Source: Gammaproteobacteria bacterium
GTDB taxonomy: Bacteria > Pseudomonadota > Gammaproteobacteria > JAJFKG01
DNA length: 50,362 nucleotides
Reading direction: 5' to 3'
Assembly (NCBI GenBank): GCA_021773335.1
Contig: JAJFKG010000007.1
Coordinates: 1 to 50,362 of the forward strand
In this document: piece after piece, positions 9,417 to 18,340 of the stretch
How the letters are laid out: every line of letters starts with the position of its first letter
How positions within the stretch are numbered: the first letter of the stretch is position 1
The notes under the pieces: model-generated
Told to the model about the DNA's origin: nothing
The model's input: the letters and a program-made list of their open reading frames with translations, nothing else
The model's database searches: none
Translations under genes and position numbers: made by a program

Positions 9417-11462
9417 ATGGCAGATGCCTTACTCACTATTGAACAATTATCCGTGTGTTTTGCAACGCCACAAGGCGATGCGCGCGCGCTGGATAAAATC
9501 AGTTTTACGATTCGTCGGGGTGAGACATTAGCCTTGCTCGGCGAATCAGGCTGTGGTAAATCTATAACTGCCTTAGCCATTATGCAATTGCTACCACCGG
9601 CTGCGGATATTTTGCAAGATAGCCAGATATACTTAGAGCGGCAAGCTTTATTCGAATTATCTGAAGTGGCAATGCGCAATATACGTGGTCAACGTATTGC
9701 GATGATTTTTCAAGAACCGATGACCTCTCTAAATCCCGTATTAACCGTTGGTGAACAGATTGGTGAAGTGGTGCGAAACCATAGATCATTAACCCGCAGA
9801 GAGGAAAACGAGCGCGTTCTTGAATTGCTTGATGCGGTTGGCATTCCAGCACCACGCCAACGTATACAAGAATATCCGCATCAACTCTCGGGCGGAATGA
9901 AACAACGGATAATGATTGCCATGGCGCTCGCTGGTGATCCTGATTTACTCATTGCCGATGAACCTACCACTGCCTTAGATGTCACGATCCAAGCGCAAGT
10001 ATTGGATTTGTTACGTGAATTACAGTCAAAAACGGGTATGTCGATTTTATTAATTACTCATGATTTGGGGGTGGTTCGAGAAACCGCAGATAGGGTTGCC
10101 GTGATGTATGCAGGTCAGATCGTAGAGCAAGCTGAATGCCAAGCGTTTTTCGCTAAACCTCAACATCCGTATAGCCAAAAACTATTTGCTGCTTTGCCGA
10201 ATGTGGATAAGCGTAACCAAGCCTTGACAGTGATACCTGGTATGGTACCGCCATTAACTCAAACCTTTAAGCAATGTCGCTTTGCTGAGCGTTGTCAGTC
10301 TGCTCAGCATATTTGTTATGAGGTTGCCCCTCGCTGGTTGACGCAAGACAATAATACAGGTGTGCGTTGCCATCTCTATGACCCAGATTATCAAGAACAA
10401 ATGCATGCCGTGGTGCATCTCGATACGCTAAGAAAAAATGCTAAGGTTATTGATTTTCCACGCTCAAGCCAGCAAGAATTATTACGTGTTGAAAATTTGA
10501 AAGTCCATTTCCCCATTCGTCAAGGTTTATTAAAGCGTACAATTGGGTATGTAAAGGCAGTAGATGGTATTGACTTGCACCTTAAAGCAGGGCAGACCCT
10601 AGCCATTGTTGGTGAGTCTGGCTGTGGTAAGACGACGGCTGGGAAGGCGATATTACACTTGATTAGACCTAGTATGGGACGGGTACTTTATGCAGGCAAG
10701 GATGTAGCAAATGCTGCAGGGAAGGTTGATCGTAAGCTACGTAAAGAATTACAAATTATCTTTCAGGATCCTTTTTCATCATTGAATCCGCGTATGATGG
10801 TTAAAGATATTATCGCTGAAGGAATGCTAGCACAAAAGCTCTATGCGACTGAACGTGAGCGTGATAAAGAAATTAATGAACTATTGCGCCAAGTGGGTTT
10901 ACCATTAGCGAGCAAGTATCGCTATCCACATGAGTTCTCTGGTGGCCAACGGCAACGTATTAGTATTGCGCGGGCACTTGCTGTTAAACCACAAGTAATT
11001 ATTTGTGATGAACCTACCAGTGCTCTGGATGTCTCTGTGCAAGCGCAAATACTCAATCTACTAAAAGAGTTGCAGCGTGGGTTGGGTATTGCTTATATCT
11101 TCATTACACACGATTTGTCTGTCGTCGCTTATTTAGCTGATGAGGTGATGGTTATGTATTTAGGGCGTATGGTGGAACAAGGCAGCGTAGACGATATTTT
11201 GCAAACCCCAAAGCATCCTTATACTCAAGCCCTGTTAGCAGCAGTGCCGCAAGCTGATACGGATAGTCAGCGCAAGACACAGCAGCTTAGAGGCGAACAA
11301 CCTTCGCCGATAACGCCTCCAGCTGGTTGTCATTTTAATCCACGTTGTCCAAAAGCCATGTCACAATGCCGTCGTGCATATCCAGGTGAGACTACACTTG
11401 AAAAAGCACACCGAGTGAAATGTTTTCTCTATGATACTAAAGTTGATCCAGACAGGGACTAA
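9417..11462 (+). CDS. peptide-type ABC transporter ATPase, two fused ABC domains
   Basis: Energises the importer; 681 residues with two complete nucleotide-binding domains, as in YejF or GsiA. Domain 1: Walker A GESGCGKS (42-49), signature LSGGMKQR, Walker B LLIADEPTTALD. Domain 2: GESGCGKT, FSGGQRQR, VIICDEPTSALD. Each is followed by an oligopeptide-transporter C-terminal segment with clustered Cys (CRFAERC...C; CHFNPRCPKAMSQC), a common feature of this family. ATG 9417 is chosen because it follows agga (9407-9410) and lies just after the permease stop; the frame opens at 9384 but would overlap the permease. The 3' end overlaps the response regulator gene on the other strand by four bases. 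Confidence 0.93.
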   Translation: MADALLTIEQLSVCFATPQGDARALDKISFTIRRGETLALLGESGCGKSITALAIMQLLPPAADILQDSQIYLERQALFELSEVAMRNIRGQRIAMIFQEPMTSLNPVLTVGEQIGEVVRNHRSLTRREENERVLELLDAVGIPAPRQRIQEYPHQLSGGMKQRIMIAMALAGDPDLLIADEPTTALDVTIQAQVLDLLRELQSKTGMSILLITHDLGVVRETADRVAVMYAGQIVEQAECQAFFAKPQHPYSQKLFAALPNVDKRNQALTVIPGMVPPLTQTFKQCRFAERCQSAQHICYEVAPRWLTQDNNTGVRCHLYDPDYQEQMHAVVHLDTLRKNAKVIDFPRSSQQELLRVENLKVHFPIRQGLLKRTIGYVKAVDGIDLHLKAGQTLAIVGESGCGKTTAGKAILHLIRPSMGRVLYAGKDVANAAGKVDRKLRKELQIIFQDPFSSLNPRMMVKDIIAEGMLAQKLYATERERDKEINELLRQVGLPLASKYRYPHEFSGGQRQRISIARALAVKPQVIICDEPTSALDVSVQAQILNLLKELQRGLGIAYIFITHDLSVVAYLADEVMVMYLGRMVEQGSVDDILQTPKHPYTQALLAAVPQADTDSQRKTQQLRGEQPSPITPPAGCHFNPRCPKAMSQCRRAYPGETTLEKAHRVKCFLYDTKVDPDRD

Positions 11463-12091
11463 ATACTGACTAAGCCATAACGATTTGCAGCATGTAGCAG
11501 TTGTACGTCATTTTTAATACCGAGTTTGGCAAACATGCGATAGCGGTAAGTGTTAACAGTTTTCGGGGTGATTTTAAGAAACTCCGCAATATCATTGATT
11601 TTTTTCTTGGCAACAATCATCAGCATAATTTGTAATTCGCGGTCGGATAATAACTCTATTGGTTCTGGGCTTAGACCGCCGATATGTTTGAGTGCGAGCT
11701 GACGTGAAATCGTCGGAGAGATATAAGTTTTACCCTCATAACTATCACGAACTGCACTGAGAAGCTCGTCTCCCGTCGCTTCATCGTTGAGATAACTGGT
11801 TGCGCCAACACGAAATGCAATACTCGGTAAAAATAAATTATTAGAGTGGTTCAATATGATAACTTTGGGCTGCGGTAATAATTGCTTAGAATGTTCTAGA
11901 ATATTTAAGCCTGGGATATCTGGGGTGATGACGTCGGTGATAATGATATCAGGATGCGTTTCATATGCGAGTTGCAAAGCCACTTTAGTACTTGCCTCAC
12001 CGACGATGAGGATATCTTCGGCCTCTTGTAATTTTGTTCTCAGCTTTGTGTGAAGTTTATGTTGATGCTCTACAATTATCAGTCTAATCAT
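11459..12091 (-). CDS. LuxR/NarL-family response regulator with atypical receiver
   Basis: Two-domain transcription regulator of 210 residues: receiver (about 1-120) and LuxR-type HTH (about 147-205; LSDRELQIMLMIVAKKKIND..., ITPKTVNTYRYRMFAKLGI). Overall it resembles the GacA/UvrY/LetA class. The receiver keeps the phospho-acceptor D53 (IIITDVITPDIPG), but the acidic pair is E8-H9, the switch Thr is N81 (VIILNHS) and the conserved Lys is D103 (SYLNDEA). Such a set suggests phosphorylation-independent or altered control. No histidine kinase is adjacent. A 64-residue gene lies 21 bases upstream on the same strand. The Shine-Dalgarno is weak (ggatgg), which would fit translation after the small gene. 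Confidence 0.85.
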   Translation of the reverse strand: MIRLIIVEHQHKLHTKLRTKLQEAEDILIVGEASTKVALQLAYETHPDIIITDVITPDIPGLNILEHSKQLLPQPKVIILNHSNNLFLPSIAFRVGATSYLNDEATGDELLSAVRDSYEGKTYISPTISRQLALKHIGGLSPEPIELLSDRELQIMLMIVAKKKINDIAEFLKITPKTVNTYRYRMFAKLGIKNDVQLLHAANRYGLVSI

Positions 12092-12112
12092 GTGTGTCCA
12101 TCCGAGTACATA

Positions 12113-12307
12113 CTAATCGTTTTTTGATGTTTTAAGTCTTGTTATCCTAGGTTCACTACCTGGCTTTTTCACTCTCGAGATATTTAATTCGTAATAGTCT
12201 TTTGCTTCTGCAAAACGATTCAAACGTAATAAGTTTTTTATATGATGCTGTGCAGATTTGGGTAGAGTAGAAAAATTAGATTTGCTTTTGTGGGTGTCCC
12301 TTTTCAT
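12113..12307 (-). CDS. small basic protein upstream of the response regulator
   Basis: Unrecognised 64-residue protein, rich in Lys/Arg/Ser/Asn, without a membrane span or signal peptide. The middle (STLPKSAQHHIKNLLRLNRF, then AEAKDYYELNI) could form two helices. It is supported as a real gene by a strong ribosome site ggagagg five bases before the ATG, by a good minus-strand promoter (12370-12398) and by its tight spacing (21 bases) to the response regulator, with which it probably forms an operon. It may be a regulator or an accessory partner, but no function can be named. Confidence 0.65.
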   Translation of the reverse strand: MKRDTHKSKSNFSTLPKSAQHHIKNLLRLNRFAEAKDYYELNISRVKKPGSEPRITRLKTSKND

Positions 12308-12369
12308 AAATTCCTCTCCATTTGCTTATCCTTGTATGCCCATGTGGGGCTAGCAAGATGAGTGAGCAT

Positions 12370-12398
12370 ATTGTTCCCGACTAGACGTTCTCTGTCAA
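12370..12398 (-). promoter_or_regulatory. putative promoter of the small gene and response regulator
   Basis: On the minus strand a consensus TTGACA (12398-12393) is followed by 17 bases and AACAAT (12375-12370). The dyad-like aattgcagcaatt (12404-12416) with a further ttgcaa lies directly upstream of the -35 box and could be an activator site. Confidence 0.45.
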
Positions 12399-12445
12399 CA
12401 TTTAATTGCAGCAATTGCAAGCAAAATAAGAGGAAGAGGGTTGTC

Positions 12446-12529
12446 ATGTGTGGGATATTTTTACATCTGACGTTTCGTAAGCGTAACCTCGCCCTTGTAA
12501 TTTTCTACAAATACAATAAGTTATGTTGA
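12446..12529 (+). CDS. possible 27-residue peptide
   Basis: A short frame coding for 27 residues (begins MCGIFLHLTF, ends YKYNKLC) preceded by a strong purine-rich ribosome site, gaggaagaggg, five bases before the ATG. The peptide is hydrophobic and basic. It ends 50 bases before the methyltransferase ATG and might be a leader or coupled small gene. The evidence is only the ribosome site and position, so it may be chance. Confidence 0.3.
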   Translation: MCGIFLHLTFRKRNLALVIFYKYNKLC

Positions 12530-12579
12530 TCTCGGTCACGTATAAGAGTACTCTCGTCCGCGTACCAAGGAGAGTAGAT

Positions 12580-13506
12580 ATGCCAAAGCGTAGACGCGAA
12601 GGGATTCAAACCCAACCTAAACCTAGTCGTAGTAATGATAGTAGTGAAGTTGAGCCGTCACAGGCCACGGGTTCGAGCCGAGATGAAGCCAGTAAGCGTA
12701 AACGTCAGAAAACGGCTGATCGAGTTAATCAAGCAAATAAATCTTTTTATGCTTCATTATTTAGTCCGGGAGCTGGTGGTACCAAACCACATTATACCGA
12801 CGCGGGCCTGCATCAGTGCGCTGACCTCAAGCTTGCCCGCGATAAGGATATGTTGCCACGCGATAAACGGGCCAGGATATTAGAGTTTGGTCCCGGTGAT
12901 GGGCGTGTGCTTAAATTTTTATTAGCGAATGGTTACAACGATATTACTGCTATAGAACGTGATGCAGCTGCAGTGGGTAAATTACGCAAAAAATTTGCTG
13001 GACGTGTGACGATTATTAAGGGTGATTTCACTCAGTATCGATCTAAGACCACCTATGACTGTATCTTATGGTTATGGTGTGGTTTTAGTGACTTTAGTAG
13101 CGAAGGCCAACAGGCAATGCTCCATCAGGCGATGTCTTTGCTAACACCCGGAAAAGGTAAATTATTACTTGATATTGCTAGGCCTAAAAGCGATGCAAAT
13201 GTGACTTCAATCGGTGGCGATAAAGTCTACAAAGGGGGAACTTATTCACACACAAGAGTGATTGGTAACAGTATTTACCGCGCGTATATGCCTGATTCTC
13301 GTGAGGTTCGCCACTGGCTGTTGGCAATGAAGCGTGGGGGGCTTGTCAATAATAGTCGGAGCGTTGATTATGCGCCAATAGGTAGTCGCCGGCGTGCATT
13401 GTTTGAGATTTATCGTGGTACTACGCCAGTCGTCACTGCCGTTGCGGATGATGCTGATGATGCGGATGAGGCGGTTTTTTCGTTGGCATTGACCAAACAC
13501 AACTAG
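12580..13506 (+). CDS. SAM-dependent methyltransferase with basic NLS-like N terminus, effector-like
   Basis: Class I methyltransferase fold, 308 residues from ATG 12580, which follows aaggaga (12567-12573); the frame is open from 12523. Residues 1-55 are disordered and contain basic clusters KRRR (3-6) and KRKRQK (39-44) resembling a nuclear localisation signal. Motif I ILEFGPGDGRV (100-110), acidic ribose residue E126 in AIERD, D149 in KGDF, and motif IV CILWLWCGFSD (161-171) are visible. The C-terminal part ends in a run of Asp (DDADDADE, 290-297) followed by hydrophobic residues. Unlike housekeeping methyltransferases it has the look of a host-directed nucleomodulin; substrate unknown. 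It is convergent with the 445-residue gene, three bases away. Confidence 0.75.
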   Translation: MPKRRREGIQTQPKPSRSNDSSEVEPSQATGSSRDEASKRKRQKTADRVNQANKSFYASLFSPGAGGTKPHYTDAGLHQCADLKLARDKDMLPRDKRARILEFGPGDGRVLKFLLANGYNDITAIERDAAAVGKLRKKFAGRVTIIKGDFTQYRSKTTYDCILWLWCGFSDFSSEGQQAMLHQAMSLLTPGKGKLLLDIARPKSDANVTSIGGDKVYKGGTYSHTRVIGNSIYRAYMPDSREVRHWLLAMKRGGLVNNSRSVDYAPIGSRRRALFEIYRGTTPVVTAVADDADDADEAVFSLALTKHN

Positions 13507-13509
13507 TGA

Positions 13510-14847
13510 TTAAGCATCGTTGGTGTGATGATTATTCTTATTGCTTATTCGAATACAACCATTAAAGAAAGAACTATTGGCGGGAAATTCTCCGTGATGA
13601 GGTGAATTGACTTCGTGAAAGTTTTTATCAGCTTGAGAGATTTGTTTGCTTTCGTAAATGTCGGGATAGTTTATGGGAGCGCGATGAAAATGATCGAACT
13701 GTACTTTAAAAGGTACCTTGGCCAAAGGGGTATCGCCAATGCGAAAGTCTTCAGCCAGTAAGCCGTCGATATATTCCTTAGTCAGCATTTGGATTGCTTC
13801 TAGATCGGCAATTGCATGCGTGCGTGTCGATAGACGTGGTGCAAGCTCAATGGCACTCGGATATTGCAATGACAGATACACAGGTTGTTGAGTTGTCTCT
13901 GATTGTGAAAAGAACTTTGGTTGCATAACAATAGGGGGATAGTGTTTGAGTTGATAAAACTCTCGATAAGCCGCTTGGATAGTTTGCACGGGGCCTGCGC
14001 TTTCGTCGGTTGCTGGCGCAAATCCTGGTAAAGCGCCAACACTAACCATAAAAGCCTGTTGCGTCAGGTCGGCAATATAGGGGTTGGGTTTTAGCTGTCG
14101 TCGCGTTTCTATACTCGTAAAAATTAACTTCCAGATAAATTGATTGCGCCAGAAACTATTGTTTTCCCAGGCTGATCGTAGCAGATAGCGATGAAAATTA
14201 GCCCATGCAGGATCGTCCAAGTGCTCAAACCACTCTTTACTAAAAAACAATAATTCACTGTTCCAGGGAGAGTCTGGCTGCATGCTATGGGTGATTTCAC
14301 GAAAAATTTGCCAATGATCTTGCATATGTCCTGGTTTACCGGCGTGTAGATTAAAATGATTTTTTAAGCGATTGTGACATATGCCATCGGAGATTTTTGG
14401 TAACATGAACATAGAGCGCGCACCAGCGGTGATTCCCCAGACAAAAATCAGTGGACAGTGTGAATACTGGGAATCTAGAATGCGCCATAGCCCAAATAGG
14501 CGGCCGGGTTGGATTAAAGCAAACGGAATAATGCGGTTATCAAGTTTTATAAATAATTCAACGGAGTTTTTTAGTACTAAACTAACGGGGTTGGTTTGAT
14601 AATTATACCCTAATGCTTTTTGCAAGCCGGGTTTGAGCCCATTAAAAGGAGTTAAATTACCATTGTTGCCGGGTAGGTTAAATTGAACATGGCTAAGAAT
14701 TTCGCTGCCAAAAGGGTAGTCGGCTTTAATAAACGTGAACTTATCACTCGGACTGAGAGCGTCAATGACACTGGCCAAGCTTGGGTTGACGCTGTGCACT
14801 TGTGTGCGGACTTGTTGCCAAGTCAATTGCTTGAATTGCTCGGGCAT
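13510..14847 (-). CDS. hypothetical protein, 445 residues
   Basis: Not recognised. A soluble-looking protein without signal peptide or clear membrane span, rich in aromatic residues, His, Asn and Pro (for example FNLPGNNGNLTPF, LIQPGRLFGLWRILDSQ, QFDHFHRAPINYPDIYE). No nucleotide-binding or catalytic motif stands out. The long uninterrupted frame, normal codon use and the absence of a competing gene make it a real gene. The start ATG 14847 lacks a strong ribosome site; upstream are only AT-rich bases. The C-terminal 30 residues (SSFFNGCIRISNKNNHHTNDA region) are polar and probably flexible. Its neighbour on the opposite strand is the NLS-bearing methyltransferase, so a lineage-specific, possibly secreted protein is conceivable. 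Confidence 0.7.
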   Translation of the reverse strand: MPEQFKQLTWQQVRTQVHSVNPSLASVIDALSPSDKFTFIKADYPFGSEILSHVQFNLPGNNGNLTPFNGLKPGLQKALGYNYQTNPVSLVLKNSVELFIKLDNRIIPFALIQPGRLFGLWRILDSQYSHCPLIFVWGITAGARSMFMLPKISDGICHNRLKNHFNLHAGKPGHMQDHWQIFREITHSMQPDSPWNSELLFFSKEWFEHLDDPAWANFHRYLLRSAWENNSFWRNQFIWKLIFTSIETRRQLKPNPYIADLTQQAFMVSVGALPGFAPATDESAGPVQTIQAAYREFYQLKHYPPIVMQPKFFSQSETTQQPVYLSLQYPSAIELAPRLSTRTHAIADLEAIQMLTKEYIDGLLAEDFRIGDTPLAKVPFKVQFDHFHRAPINYPDIYESKQISQADKNFHEVNSPHHGEFPANSSFFNGCIRISNKNNHHTNDA

Positions 14848-15026
14848 ATTGCTTATTCGCTTGTTTCTTAGCCGATTAACAGCAGGTACCTAACTAACTG
14901 TAAACAATAATAAAACAATTAATTAGCGAGCAAAAGGTTTATTCGTCTTTAATTTACGTGAGAATCTGTATGTCTTACACTTACAATAACCTACAACCCA
15001 GTGTGGCGAGCTGCCAATATCCCTCA

Positions 15027-16787
15027 CTAAGAGCGGTATATTACGAGCTTTTGCCCCGGATGGATATATTGCGAACGTGATAAATGATTCCAGTGGCGTA
15101 AATCAGCGATGCTCACTCCGTAATGCTCACCTATGCGACTAAGAGAATCGCCTTTTTTCACCTGATAAGACACGCGCAGACCTTGATGTTTGCTTGTTTG
15201 GTGAGAGCGGTGATTGCTGGCATGGCTTACATGCCGGGGCACAAGAATAACTTGCCCAGGATGAATCGTACTGTCTTGCTTATGATTAATGGTCTGTAGA
15301 GTGCCTACTGTCGTGTGAAAACGATTGGCAATACGTGATAATGTGTCGTCGGCCTTGACTTTGTAATAAGTTTTGGGCACATGGCGATAACGAGTATTAG
15401 CATACTGAGTATGGTGGCGGTGTTTGGGCACCCATATAATGAGCTTAGTTCCCGCTTTTAAGTGCTTTTGATTGCCTAGTTGGTTCCAAAAACGGATTTC
15501 CGATACTTTGACATCATAGCGATCGGCCAAGGTCCACAAGGTGTCAGACGCTTTAACGGTGTGAATAATTTCTTTAGGGCCTGGTAAATTTGGCACATAA
15601 CCTGTGTAACGCTTATAGTGACTCGTCTGGCGTACTGTGTAGCTTGCCAAGTTGTGTGTGCCTAATGGAATTAGCAACACTGAGCCGACTTTAATTCTAT
15701 TACTCGGCAAGTGGTTTATTTTGCGTAAGATAGCGGTTGATGTATCTGAGCGTTTAGCAATTTCTTGTAATGTATCGCCAGGCTTGACCGTATGACGCTT
15801 CCAAGTGACGCGCTGTGATTTGGGTAGTTTTGCAAGATTTACTTCAAACTTGGCAACCTTATCTACGGGTAAAAATAAATGGTAAGGGCCGGTGGGATCA
15901 GTTGCCCAACGCTTATAGCCGGGATTCAAATTATAAATTTCTGCAGTACTGATACCCGCCATTTTCGCCGCATGTGCTAAGTCTATTTGTGAGCCAACAT
16001 TGACTTCGGCAATATAAGGCGCATTTTTAAGTGGCGGTAGTTTGACGGGATATTTTTTGGGATTGGCGACAATCGTTGCTAAAGCGAGTAATTTAGGCAC
16101 ATAAGCTTGGGTTTCGCGTGGCAAGTGTAACGCCCAAAAGTCAGTGGGTTTGTCGCGCTTAGCGTTACGTTCAATAGCATGTTGCACCGTACCTTGACCG
16201 GAGTCATACGCTGCGATGGCGAGATACCAATTACCATTAAAATAATTTTCAAGATAGGTTAAATAGTCCAGTGCGGCATTTGTCGATGCATAAATATCGC
16301 GTCGCCCATCGTACCACCAATCTTCTTTCACACCGAAACCTGTTGCAGTGCCGGGCATGATTTGCCATAAACCGGCAGCACCGACATTGGAGTACTCAGT
16401 CGGATCATAGGCACTTTCGATAAATGGTAATAGCACAAGTTCGCCTGGCAAGTCACGCTTTCTGACTTGTTGAAAAATGTAATACATGTAGGGTGATGCT
16501 TGTTGCGCCATCGTGTAAAGATAGGTTTGATGGTGCATATACCATTTTATCTGTGCTTGTACTTCGGGATTATTGCTGTTGTGATTGAGGGTGAAATTCC
16601 TCGCGATGCGTGGCCATAGGCTACCCACGTGCGTTACTGGGGAGTCAGCAGCTTTTTTCTCTGCACCCAATGAAGCTTTGGTGGCATTACCTTGTTGGAA
16701 GCCCGTACAGCCATCGAGGGTACTAAAGAAAACAAGCAACATGGCTAAGGCCGTTAATTTAATGATTTTTCGACACATCCGAACCAT
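15027..16787 (-). CDS. mltD: membrane-bound lytic murein transglycosylase D with four LysM modules
   Basis: Cleaves the MurNAc-GlcNAc bond of peptidoglycan with formation of 1,6-anhydroMurNAc, anchored in the envelope. Of 586 residues, 1-27 form a lipoprotein signal with LDGC (C27); Asp before Gly is unusual for a lipobox. The SLT catalytic domain (about 105-225) contains the catalytic E124 in PFIESAYDP, then GAAGLWQIMPGTA and AIAAYDSGQGTV. From about residue 335 to the end there are four LysM modules, each starting with a (H)TVKPGDTL-like segment; E. coli MltD has two. It is divergent from the yafS-like gene, matching the conserved mltD/yafS/rnhA/dnaQ neighbourhood, but gloB is missing between them. 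Confidence 0.93.
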   Translation of the reverse strand: MVRMCRKIIKLTALAMLLVFFSTLDGCTGFQQGNATKASLGAEKKAADSPVTHVGSLWPRIARNFTLNHNSNNPEVQAQIKWYMHHQTYLYTMAQQASPYMYYIFQQVRKRDLPGELVLLPFIESAYDPTEYSNVGAAGLWQIMPGTATGFGVKEDWWYDGRRDIYASTNAALDYLTYLENYFNGNWYLAIAAYDSGQGTVQHAIERNAKRDKPTDFWALHLPRETQAYVPKLLALATIVANPKKYPVKLPPLKNAPYIAEVNVGSQIDLAHAAKMAGISTAEIYNLNPGYKRWATDPTGPYHLFLPVDKVAKFEVNLAKLPKSQRVTWKRHTVKPGDTLQEIAKRSDTSTAILRKINHLPSNRIKVGSVLLIPLGTHNLASYTVRQTSHYKRYTGYVPNLPGPKEIIHTVKASDTLWTLADRYDVKVSEIRFWNQLGNQKHLKAGTKLIIWVPKHRHHTQYANTRYRHVPKTYYKVKADDTLSRIANRFHTTVGTLQTINHKQDSTIHPGQVILVPRHVSHASNHRSHQTSKHQGLRVSYQVKKGDSLSRIGEHYGVSIADLRHWNHLSRSQYIHPGQKLVIYRS

Positions 16788-17130
16788 TCTACGGCCATAT
16801 TAGAATTGGTCAAGCTACGAAATCAGTAAAAAACAGAACGATTACGAAGATTTTCTTTGATATCATGAGGCTAGCGAGGGGAAATTTTTGTATATTTTTT
16901 TTACAGCAAGACGCAGAGAAGTAGGATATATTACGAAAAACGGGCAGTTTTCTTGATTTAATCACTCAATCAGACGCAAAATAGGCTGCTTTACACCACT
17001 GACGCCTGTACAGCGTTAATGTGGCGTTGTTTTAACCGCTTAAGCCAGATTTTGATACTAACTTGATGAATAATAATACAATTAAGTTGTTGACTGACGT
17101 CAATCTTGAGCACACAGGGATTAACTCATT
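16788..17130. other. divergent mltD/yafS intergenic region
   Basis: This 343-base gap contains no gene I can support; in the corresponding E. coli neighbourhood gloB is found between these two genes. It is AT-rich with T-runs. A near-palindrome ttgactgacgtcaa lies at 17090-17103, about 27 bases before the yafS-like ATG, and could be a regulator site. Confidence 0.4.
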
Positions 17131-17880
17131 ATGAGTCGTGGGATGAGCTTACAGACATGGTATCAAATGTCCTTGGGGCAAGACTTATTGCGAGAAGAAC
17201 AAGTTCAGCTTGCCAAATGGCTGCCCAAATTTTTTGGTTATCACCTGTTGCAACTGGGCCTACCGTTACATCGTGAATGGTTGGCTGCTAGCCCCATTTC
17301 GCATCGCTTTTCACTGGGGGAAGGTTGGCTAGATTACGAGGGTTGCTCCGCATGCAGCCAATCTTTTTGCCAATTGCCGCTACAGGCTGATAGCCTTGAT
17401 GTGGTGTTGCTCGCCCACGCTTTGGAATACACAGTTAACCCACAAGCTGTTTTAGAAGAAGTGTATCGCACCTTAATTCCAGGAGGCTACTTGATTATCT
17501 TGGCGTTTAACCCAATTAGTACCTGGGGTTTGTGTGGCTTATTTAAATCAAAACGCAATGCGCCCTGGAGTGCCAACTTTATTACCACGGGTTCGCTACG
17601 GACTTGGTTGCAGCAACAAGATTTCAGTATTATCGAAGAGCAAGGTATACAGTTTCAATTGCCATTACGCTCGGTTAATACGCGCAAAAAATTTGGATTT
17701 ATTGCACGCCTTGGTGCTCGTTTTTGGCCATCTTGTGGTGCGACGAGTATGATCATTGCGAAAAAAGAGGTGGCTCGCGTGACACCGTTACGTGCGCCTT
17801 GGCGTGCGAAGAAACGCTTCTTGCGTGATGAAGCGATCGAACAACAACCGCAATCACGTGCTGGTGGTGGACAACGTTAA
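17131..17880 (+). CDS. YafS-like SAM-dependent methyltransferase
   Basis: Probable class I methyltransferase of 249 residues (E. coli YafS about 240). The Gly-rich motif I is weak (HLLQLGLP, about 48-55), but the post-I region [19 protein letters not shown] (about 88-106) and [18 protein letters not shown] (about 111-128) are typical of the Methyltransf_11 type. Identity rests mainly on position: yafS-rnhA-dnaQ next to mltD is a conserved gammaproteobacterial cluster. The basic C-terminal tail ([10 protein letters not shown]...) is probably flexible. The stop overlaps the rnhA start by one base (taatg), so the two are translationally coupled. The substrate is unknown. Confidence 0.8.
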   Translation: MSRGMSLQTWYQMSLGQDLLREEQVQLAKWLPKFFGYHLLQLGLPLHREWLAASPISHRFSLGEGWLDYEGCSACSQSFCQLPLQADSLDVVLLAHALEYTVNPQAVLEEVYRTLIPGGYLIILAFNPISTWGLCGLFKSKRNAPWSANFITTGSLRTWLQQQDFSIIEEQGIQFQLPLRSVNTRKKFGFIARLGARFWPSCGATSMIIAKKEVARVTPLRAPWRAKKRFLRDEAIEQQPQSRAGGGQR

Positions 17881-18320
17881 TGGGGGATAAGACTGTGGAA
17901 ATTTTTACGGATGGCGCGTGTCGTGGCAACCCTGGCCCAGGAGGATGGGGGGCATTACTGCGTTATGATGGTAAAGAGAAAAGCTTACATGGTGCTGAAA
18001 AAAATACCACAAACAATCGCATGGAATTAATGGCTGCTATTAAAGCGCTTGAATCACTCAAAAGGCCGTGTAAAGTGATCTTAATGACTGATTCTAAGTA
18101 TGTCATGAATGGCATCACGTCGTGGTTAGCAAACTGGAAGCGTAATGGTTGGAAAACAGCAGCGAAAAGGCCCGTGAAAAATGCGGATCTATGGCAACAG
18201 TTAGACCTTGAAGTACAAAAACATGACATCGAATGGCAATGGATCAAAGGGCACAGCGGTCACCGCGAAAATGAAATTGCCGATGAGTTAGCGAACTTGG
18301 CGATTGATACTTTGTTGTAA
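17880..18320 (+). CDS. rnhA: ribonuclease HI
   Basis: Degrades the RNA strand of RNA-DNA hybrids, removing primers and R-loops. The 146-residue protein has the complete active site: D11 (FTDGAC), E49 (RMELMAA), D71 (MTDSKYV), H125 (KGHSGH) and D135 (NEIADELA). The basic handle region with repeated Trp ([20 protein letters not shown], 82-101) is present, as in E. coli RNase HI. It starts one base inside the previous stop. In E. coli rnhA and dnaQ are divergent; here both are on the plus strand, separated by a REP pair. Confidence 0.97.
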   Translation: MGDKTVEIFTDGACRGNPGPGGWGALLRYDGKEKSLHGAEKNTTNNRMELMAAIKALESLKRPCKVILMTDSKYVMNGITSWLANWKRNGWKTAAKRPVKNADLWQQLDLEVQKHDIEWQWIKGHSGHRENEIADELANLAIDTLL

Positions 18321-18340
18321 ACTATAAGCTGATCTGTAGA

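Noticed and set aside
14970..15080. short plus-strand frame of 36 codons upstream of the mltD 3' end
   Set aside because: Poor ribosome site and antisense overlap with mltD; most likely chance.
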